Source of the DNA: Acetobacteraceae bacterium
GTDB taxonomy: Bacteria > Pseudomonadota > Alphaproteobacteria > Acetobacterales > Acetobacteraceae
Direction: 5' to 3'
Assembly: GCA_947455205.1 (NCBI GenBank)
Contig: CANGNF010000010.1
Span: forward strand, 53,423 to 117,422
DNA: 64,000 nucleotides
The position numbers and the translations under genes were made by a program. Of this stretch, positions 58,779 through 64,000 are shown piece by piece. Numbering within the stretch: the stretch's first letter is position 1; every line of letters begins with the position of its first letter. A model generated the notes under the pieces. It was not told where the DNA came from and made no database searches. It was given only the letters and a program-made list of their open reading frames with translations.

Positions 58779-60922
58779 GCCGGCACCGCGGCGCGGCGGC
58801 CAAGCCGGCGTTGCCCGACCAGCAGTTGGATCAGCCCGACCGCGCCGACCATGAGCAGGATCAGCACCGCGCAATAGGCAATGGCCACGCCGTAGTCCCC
58901 GTTGATGACGCGGTTGATGATGAAGACGGTGGCCATCTCGTACTCCGCCGAGACCAGGAAGATCACCGCCGAGACGGTGGTGACCGCGCGCACGAAGGCA
59001 TAGACCAGCGCGGTGACGATGGCCGGCTTCAGCAGCGGCAACACCACGGTGCGCAGCACGCGGAAGCTGGAGGCGCGCAAGGTCAGCGCGGCTTCGTCCA
59101 GGCTGCGGTCCAGCTGGCTCATGGCCGCCAGGCCCGAGCGCACGCCCACCGGCAGGTTGCGGAAGACGAAGCAGGCCAGCAGGATCACCGCCGTGCCGGT
59201 CAGCTCCAGCGGCGGCAGGTTGAAGGTGAGGATATAGGCCACGCCCATCACCGTGCCCGGCACCGCAAAGGTGAGCATCAACGCGAATTCCAGCAGCGTG
59301 CGGCCGCGGAAGTCCTGCCGCGCCAGCAGCCAGGCGGCCAGCAGGCCCATCGCGGCGGTGATGGGCGCGGCGATGCCGGCCAGCAGCAGCGTGGTGCCCA
59401 GCGAATGCCAGGCGCCGCCCGAGAAGATCAGCCCGCCCGCGCTCCATTCCAGCGCGAAGGCGCGGCGGAAATGCTCCAGCGTCGGCGTCCAGTCCCGCCC
59501 CCATACCTTCACGAAGGCGCCGGCCAGCGCCATGGCGTAGACGATGACGGTCAGCCCGGCCCAGGGCAGCGCCACCGCCATGGCGGCGCGCCGCACCGGC
59601 GCGGGCAGTTGCGGCGGCAGCCCGGCATCGCCCTTGCCGGTGAGGCTGACATAGCTGCGCCGCGCCACCACCCGCCGTTGCAGGGCGAAGGCGCCGAGCG
59701 CCACCACCAGCATGACCGAGGCCAGCACCGCGGCGCGGCCGAATTCCTGCTGCGCGCCGACCACGGCGAAGAAGATCTCGGTGGACAGCACGCCGAAGGA
59801 GCCGCCGAGCACCACAGGGTTGCCGAAATCGGTCAGGCTCTCGACAAAGGCCACCAGCCAGGCATTGGCGATGCCCGGCAGCATCAGCGGCAGCGCCACG
59901 CTGGTGAAGGCACGCATCCGCGTGGCGCGCAGCATGGTGGCGGCTTCCTCCATGGCAGGGGAAATGCCCTCCACCACGCCGATCAGCACCAGGAAGGCGG
60001 TGGGGGTGAAGGCGAAGACCTGGGCCAGGAAGACGCCGTCGAAACCATAGATCCAGCGGCCCAACTCCCAACCGAACAGCGCCTCGGCCGCCTGGTTGAC
60101 CAGCCCGGCGCGGCCGAACAGCAGGATCAGCCCCAACCCGATGACGAAGGGCGGGGTGATCAGCGGCAGCACCGTCAGCATACGCAGCGCGCGGCGCCCG
60201 GGCAGGCCGGTGCGCGTCACCAGCAGCGCGAAGCAGAGGCCGAGCAGCGTGGCGCCGGTGGCACTGCACGCCGCCAGCAGCAGGGTATTCCACAGCACGC
60301 CGCAGCCCACCGGCTGCACGACGCAGGCCAGGCTGAGCAGCTTGCGGTCCAGCAGGCGCTCGGCCAGGGAGGCCCAGGCGGTGAAGCCCTCACGCGGGGC
60401 CGCCATCTCCGCCAGCAGCCGCAGCACCGGCCAGGCGGTGAACAGCAGGATCAGCAGCGCCAGCAGGCCGACACCGCCGGCGACGAAGCGGTCGCCCCGG
60501 AAGGCGCCGCGCCGCGCCAGCGCCCCGGTGGTGAGCCAGAGGAAGCCGAGCGTCGTGCAGGCACCGCCCAGGCCGATGCCGAACTGCCGGTCATCCAGCG
60601 CGCCGAACAGCGCCTCCAGCCACGGCGCGGACCAGCCCTGCACGCCCACCGCCAGCGCCTGCGCCAGGACGGCGGCCAGCCCCAGGACCGCCGGTGCGAG
60701 CGCGCGCGGCCAGGCGGCGCACAGCGCCAGCGCGGCCAGCGCCGGCCAGAACCAGAACCGCCCGTGGCGCGCGGCCTGCGCCAGCGCGCTGGTGGCGTCG
60801 GCGTCCTCCCCCCATACGGAGACCAGCGCGAAGCCGTCCTGTGGGTAGTGCCAGGGCAGCAGCAGCAGCCCCGCCGCCGCCAGCAGCAGCGGCCAGGGCG
60901 GAGGCCAGGACAGGCGCGGCAT
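58775..60922 (-). CDS. Double permease of an ABC transporter (2-aminoethylphosphonate/iron type)
   Basis: Inner-membrane protein of 715 residues that fuses two permease domains. Each half ends with a conserved EAA loop: EEAATMLRATRMRAFTSVAL in the first and DEAALTLRASSFRVLRTVVL in the second. An extra N-terminal hydrophobic region of about 150 residues precedes the first permease domain. The arrangement matches FbpB/PhnU-type transporters for iron or 2-aminoethylphosphonate. Start ATG at 60922 overlaps the binding-protein stop by one base (TGATG). Confidence 0.85.
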   Translation of the reverse strand: MPRLSWPPPWPLLLAAAGLLLLPWHYPQDGFALVSVWGEDADATSALAQAARHGRFWFWPALAALALCAAWPRALAPAVLGLAAVLAQALAVGVQGWSAPWLEALFGALDDRQFGIGLGGACTTLGFLWLTTGALARRGAFRGDRFVAGGVGLLALLILLFTAWPVLRLLAEMAAPREGFTAWASLAERLLDRKLLSLACVVQPVGCGVLWNTLLLAACSATGATLLGLCFALLVTRTGLPGRRALRMLTVLPLITPPFVIGLGLILLFGRAGLVNQAAEALFGWELGRWIYGFDGVFLAQVFAFTPTAFLVLIGVVEGISPAMEEAATMLRATRMRAFTSVALPLMLPGIANAWLVAFVESLTDFGNPVVLGGSFGVLSTEIFFAVVGAQQEFGRAAVLASVMLVVALGAFALQRRVVARRSYVSLTGKGDAGLPPQLPAPVRRAAMAVALPWAGLTVIVYAMALAGAFVKVWGRDWTPTLEHFRRAFALEWSAGGLIFSGGAWHSLGTTLLLAGIAAPITAAMGLLAAWLLARQDFRGRTLLEFALMLTFAVPGTVMGVAYILTFNLPPLELTGTAVILLACFVFRNLPVGVRSGLAAMSQLDRSLDEAALTLRASSFRVLRTVVLPLLKPAIVTALVYAFVRAVTTVSAVIFLVSAEYEMATVFIINRVINGDYGVAIAYCAVLILLMVGAVGLIQLLVGQRRLGRRAAVPA

Positions 60923-61932
60923 CAACGCGGCTGGCTGCCGACCTCGCGGTCCCAGCGTTCCAGGATCTGGCGGCGGCGCGCGGCGTCGCCATAGGCGGCG
61001 ATGTCGTAGTCGATCAGCCGCAGCTTGGTCATGTCCGGAATGCGCGGGTCCGCCTTGGCGCCGACATGGGCGGGCACGTGGTACTGGTTGCTGGCCAGGC
61101 CGATATCCATGGCGGCCGGGGTCAGGTACCAGTCGTAGAAGCGGCGCGCCTGGGCCTGGTTGCGGGCGCCGCGGATGATGCTCAGGCAGGCCACTTCGTA
61201 GCTGGTGCCCTCGGTGGGGTAGGTCATGGCCAGCGGGAAGCCCTGCTGCACCAGGCTTTCGGTTTCCATGTTGAAGCTGACGGAAAGCCCGGTCTCGCCG
61301 CGCGCCGCGGCCTGCACCGGCGCGGCACCGCTGCGGGTATAGGCGTTCACGTTGCGATGCAGTTGCCGCAGGTAGGCGAAGGCGCGGTCCTCGTCCCACA
61401 GCTGCACCAGGCCGGCGATGATGGTGTAGGCGGTGCCGGAGCTGTTGGGGTTGGGCAGCTGGATCTCGCCGCGATAGGCCGGCAGCAGCAGCTCCGCCCA
61501 GCTCTGCGGCACCGGGATGTTGCGCCGCGCCAGCACTTCCCGGTTGTAGACGATGGCGATGGCGCCGGAGGAGACGCCGACGCAGCGCCCCTGCGACTGC
61601 GCGTGCACCCGCTGCGCCCAGGGGGGCAGCTGCGCCATGTTGGGCGAGGTATAGGCTTGCAGCAGGTTCTGCTCGGCCGCGGTGAAATGCGCCTCGGCCG
61701 AACCGCCGAACCAGACATCCGTGCGCGGGTTGGCGGCCTCGGCGCGCACCTGGGCCAGGATCTCCCCGGTGCTCTTGCGCGCCATGCTGACGCGCACGCC
61801 GGTGTCCCGCTGGAAGGCGGCGGCGATCGCCTCGCACCAATCGGCGGCGGGCGCGCAGAGCATGTTCAGCGTGCCTTGCGCGGCCGCCGGCAGGGGCGCC
61901 AGCAGCGCCAGCAGAAGAAGCAGTCGGGTCAT
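60922..61932 (-). CDS. ABC transporter periplasmic binding protein, second of tandem pair
   Basis: Binding protein of 336 residues. Signal peptide MTRLLLLLALLAPLPAAAQ, then LNMLCAPAADWCEAIAAAF. The family resembles iron(III)/2-aminoethylphosphonate (PhnS/FutA-like) receptors with VWFGGSAEAHF and NSSGTAYTIIAGLVQLWD. The start at 61932 overlaps the preceding paralogue's stop (ATGA). The protein is closely related to the first of the pair, implying local duplication. Confidence 0.85.
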   Translation of the reverse strand: MTRLLLLLALLAPLPAAAQGTLNMLCAPAADWCEAIAAAFQRDTGVRVSMARKSTGEILAQVRAEAANPRTDVWFGGSAEAHFTAAEQNLLQAYTSPNMAQLPPWAQRVHAQSQGRCVGVSSGAIAIVYNREVLARRNIPVPQSWAELLLPAYRGEIQLPNPNSSGTAYTIIAGLVQLWDEDRAFAYLRQLHRNVNAYTRSGAAPVQAAARGETGLSVSFNMETESLVQQGFPLAMTYPTEGTSYEVACLSIIRGARNQAQARRFYDWYLTPAAMDIGLASNQYHVPAHVGAKADPRIPDMTKLRLIDYDIAAYGDAARRRQILERWDREVGSQPR

Positions 61933-62954
61933 CGTGGCAATGCTCCCACCTCGCGCTCCCATCGCTCGATCAGGCGCCGGCGTTCGGCGCTGCGGCCGTA
62001 GCGGGCGAAGTCGTAGTCGATGAGGCGGATGGCGTTCAGGTCTGGCGCGCCGGGCGGCAGCGGCGCGCTGCGGTTGGACGGGGTCTGCAGCTGCCCGCCG
62101 GCGTCGAAGCCCAGGCGCTGCGCCGGGGCGGTCAGCGCCCAGTCGTAGAAGCGCCGGGCCTGGGCGGCATTGCGGGCACCACGGATGATGGACATGGAGC
62201 CGATCTCGTAGCCGGTGCCCTCGCAGGGCGTCGCCCAGGCCACCGGGAAGCCGGCGTTCTTTTCGGTCACCGCGTCATGCACGAAGGAGACGGAGACGCC
62301 GGTCTCCCCGCGCGCCACCGCCTTGATCGGCCCGGTGCCGCTGCGCGGATAGGCGTTGACGTTGGCGTGCAGCCGCTTGAGGAAGTCGAAGGCCGCATCC
62401 TCCCCGCGCAACTGCACCAGCGTGGCGATGACCACATAGGCGGTGCCGGAGGAAGCGGGGTTGGCCAGTTGCACCTCGCCGCGCCAACGGGGCGTGGCCA
62501 GGTCTTCCCAGCAGGCCGGCGGGGCCAGGTTGCGCCGGGCCAGTACTTCCGTGTTGAAGCCGAAGCCGATGGCGCCGGCATAGACCCCGATGGCGCGCTG
62601 GCCCGATTGCCGCCACTGCGCCAGCGCCCAGGGGTGCAGCGCGGCGTTGTTCGCGCTCTCATTGGGCTGGGTCAGCCCATCCTCGGCGGCGTTCAGATGC
62701 GGGTCGCCGGTGCCGCCGAACCACAGGTCGGTGCGCGGATTGGCGGCCTCGGCGCGGATCGCGGCCAGCGCCTCGCCGGAGCCGCGCATGACCATGGCGA
62801 CGCGGATGCCGCTCTCCCGCTGGAAGCCGGTGGCGATGGCCTGGCACCACTCGGCCTGCACCGAGCAGACCAGGTTGAGGCTGCCCTGGGCATGGCTGGT
62901 GGACGCCGCGCACAGCAAGAGGAAAAGCGCTACCGCTGCCCGTGCCGACACCAT
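61929..62954 (-). CDS. ABC transporter periplasmic binding protein, first of tandem pair
   Basis: Binding protein of 341 residues, first gene of the transporter operon. Signal peptide MVSARAAVALFLLLCAASTSHAQ, then LNLVCSVQAEWCQAIATGF. It shares the same segments with its neighbour: DLWFGGTGDPHL, GEVQLANPASSGTAYVVIAT, and IRLIDYDFARYG near the end. The two would present different ligands, or the same ligand, to one membrane part. GGAGGGG precedes the ATG at 62954. It is divergent from the sheath gene. Confidence 0.85.
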   Translation of the reverse strand: MVSARAAVALFLLLCAASTSHAQGSLNLVCSVQAEWCQAIATGFQRESGIRVAMVMRGSGEALAAIRAEAANPRTDLWFGGTGDPHLNAAEDGLTQPNESANNAALHPWALAQWRQSGQRAIGVYAGAIGFGFNTEVLARRNLAPPACWEDLATPRWRGEVQLANPASSGTAYVVIATLVQLRGEDAAFDFLKRLHANVNAYPRSGTGPIKAVARGETGVSVSFVHDAVTEKNAGFPVAWATPCEGTGYEIGSMSIIRGARNAAQARRFYDWALTAPAQRLGFDAGGQLQTPSNRSAPLPPGAPDLNAIRLIDYDFARYGRSAERRRLIERWEREVGALPR

Positions 62955-63222
62955 GCCCCCTTCCCCTCCGCCGAAGCGGAACGCTAGCCCGGCGGCCACC
63001 CCCTGTCATCAAGCCGGCGCCAGAAGGGTCCGCCATGGTGTCGCCGACGGGTTGCAAACTCCGGCCGCTGAAGATTTCGCGATTGTATACCTTTGCGCTT
63101 GCTGACCAAGCGGACCGCGCCCTAGCGTGAAGAATAATGAATGACTAACCAAGCGAAACAGTGCCGACGTATCTCGGCGAGGTGGCGTCAACAGGCGCCT
63201 GCCTGCGCAAGAGGAGCAGTTG
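62955..63222. other. Divergent intergenic region upstream of the tail sheath gene, with a spaced direct repeat
   Basis: 268 bases, less GC-rich than its surroundings in the second half. CTGACCAAGCGGA (63102-63114) and CTAACCAAGCGAA (63145-63157) form an imperfect direct repeat 43 bases apart, possibly regulator sites. TATACC near 63087 is promoter-like but has no -35 partner at proper spacing. GAGGAG at 63211-63216 is the ribosome site of the sheath gene. Confidence 0.4.
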
Positions 63223-64000
63223 ATGCCAGCACTCCTTTCCTACCCCGGAGTATACGTCGAGGAAATACCAAGCGGAATCCGGACCATTACCGGCGTTCCT
63301 ACCTCCATCGCGGCTTTTGTCGGGCCGGCGGTGTGGGGGCCGGTGGACAAGCCGGTGCACGTTACCAGCTTCGCGGATTTCGGCCGGCGGTTTGGCAGCG
63401 AAACGGCGAAGAACCCACTGGGCCGCGCGGTCCAGCAATATTACCTGAACGGCGGCCATGAAGCGGTCATCGTCCGCATCACCGCCGCCGGCAACAAGGC
63501 CGGCCCGGCACCAGCCGGCGGCGGCGCCGCCGATGCCGCCGGCGGGGCGCCCATGCCGGCCAGGCTGCGCATCGGCGACCTGGTGTTCGAGGCATCCCAC
63601 CCCGGCAGCGCCGGCAATGGCCTGCGCATCCGCATCGACCAGCAGACCCGCAACCCGCAGGACAAGGCGCTGTACAACCTCACGGTCCGCGACACGCTGA
63701 GCGGCAAGGAGGAGCGCTACCTGAACGTCACGCCGGGGCCGACCGGCGCCAACAGCCTGCCACGGCTGCTGAAGGGCTCCGACCTCATCACCCTGCCGGT
63801 GCCGGCCAAGGCCGAGGACGCCGCCAAGCAGGCCACCGCGCTGGCGGCGACGCCGAAGCCCAACACGGACCCGCCGCGTGGCCAGGACCCCTGGCGCGAC
63901 CCGCCGGCCCCAGCCGCCCCGCCGGTTGCCGGGCCGCCGGCGCCACCTGCGCCAGGGCCCGGCCCTGCGCCTGCGCCCGGACCTGCCCCGGCACCCGCCC
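63223..64000 (+). CDS. Contractile tail sheath protein, N-terminal part (phage tail or contractile injection system)
   Basis: Partial: the frame is open to the right edge (259 codons visible). It begins MPALLSYPGVYVEEIPSG then IRTITGVPTSIAAFVGPAVWG, the hallmark N-terminus of tail sheath proteins of phage, pyocin and extracellular contractile injection systems. AVQQYYLNGGHEAVIVRI is the next conserved stretch. From about residue 220 the protein turns into a Pro/Ala/Gly-rich linker (PPAPAAPPVAGPPAPPAPG onwards) that runs to the edge; this is unusual inside a sheath. GAGGAG sits six bases before the ATG. The sheath contracts to drive an inner tube. Whether it is prophage or injection-system cannot be said without the following genes. 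Confidence 0.85.
   Translation, partial: MPALLSYPGVYVEEIPSGIRTITGVPTSIAAFVGPAVWGPVDKPVHVTSFADFGRRFGSETAKNPLGRAVQQYYLNGGHEAVIVRITAAGNKAGPAPAGGGAADAAGGAPMPARLRIGDLVFEASHPGSAGNGLRIRIDQQTRNPQDKALYNLTVRDTLSGKEERYLNVTPGPTGANSLPRLLKGSDLITLPVPAKAEDAAKQATALAATPKPNTDPPRGQDPWRDPPAPAAPPVAGPPAPPAPGPGPAPAPGPAPAPA

Overview
The window is 64 kb of GC-rich, densely coded DNA that looks like an ordinary chromosomal segment of an alphaproteobacterium. My best guess is Acetobacteraceae/Rhodospirillales, Roseomonas-like. The basis is codon and GC style, Bug/TctC-type orphan binding proteins, a GlnB-GlnA pair under a sigma-54-type promoter, and the gene families present; this is inference, not a database match. 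Gene order is tight, many genes start with GTG inside the stop codon of the gene before, and no integrase, transposase or CRISPR array is visible.

Layout. 1-1908 (+) holds the end of a branched-chain amino-acid type ABC importer (livM partial, livG, livF). 1928-14267 (-) is a complete aryl polyene (APE) pigment operon of 15 genes, collinear with the apeC-to-apeR order known from Enterobacteria and Xenorhabdus, with every junction overlapping; the ApeH ligase and ApeI dehydratase are fused in one protein. A LpxL-like acyltransferase is divergent from it (14470-15396). 15404-22649 holds a DEAD-box helicase, a FadB/FadJ-type beta-oxidation enzyme, a flavin-dependent halogenase-like protein, a lipoprotein alpha/beta hydrolase and an enoyl-CoA hydratase. 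22738-28838 (-) is glutamate synthase (gltB-gltD). 29183-30760 is an oligopeptide-type binding protein. 30821-35362 is a coenzyme F420 island: two luciferase-like F420-dependent oxidoreductases, flanked by a 47-bp palindromic repeat, divergent from a fused FO synthase (fbiC).

35416-38413 (-) holds parC and recO; then come a chemoreceptor with a C-terminal PilZ domain, an orphan binding protein, a short-chain dehydrogenase lacking the usual catalytic residues, tRNA-His and a class I aminotransferase. 43911-46636 holds a small lipoprotein and the nitrogen module glnB-glnA, with a sigma-54 type promoter and a strong terminator. 46780-51090 carries an amidohydrolase/Bug pair, a ribbon-helix-helix regulator with a likely autoregulatory operator, a PHB-depolymerase-type esterase and a dual-specificity phosphatase.

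51060-62954 (-) is a run of transport genes: two complete phosphonate-type ABC importers in one overlapping operon (tandem binding proteins, a double permease and an ATPase; then phnD-phnC-phnE-phnE), followed by an MFS permease, an agmatinase-family enzyme and a Bug binding protein. The right edge (63223 onwards, +) starts a contractile tail sheath gene, probably the first gene of a phage-tail-like or extracellular contractile injection system that lies mostly outside the window.

Working together: the APE genes prime an aryl acid on an acyl carrier protein, extend and dehydrate it into a polyene, and move it to the outer membrane with acyltransferases, a glycosyltransferase, a LolA-like carrier and an RND exporter. 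No starter-supply gene (aryl-acid synthase or ammonia lyase) is in the window. The nearby halogenase-like gene raises the possibility of a halogenated pigment.
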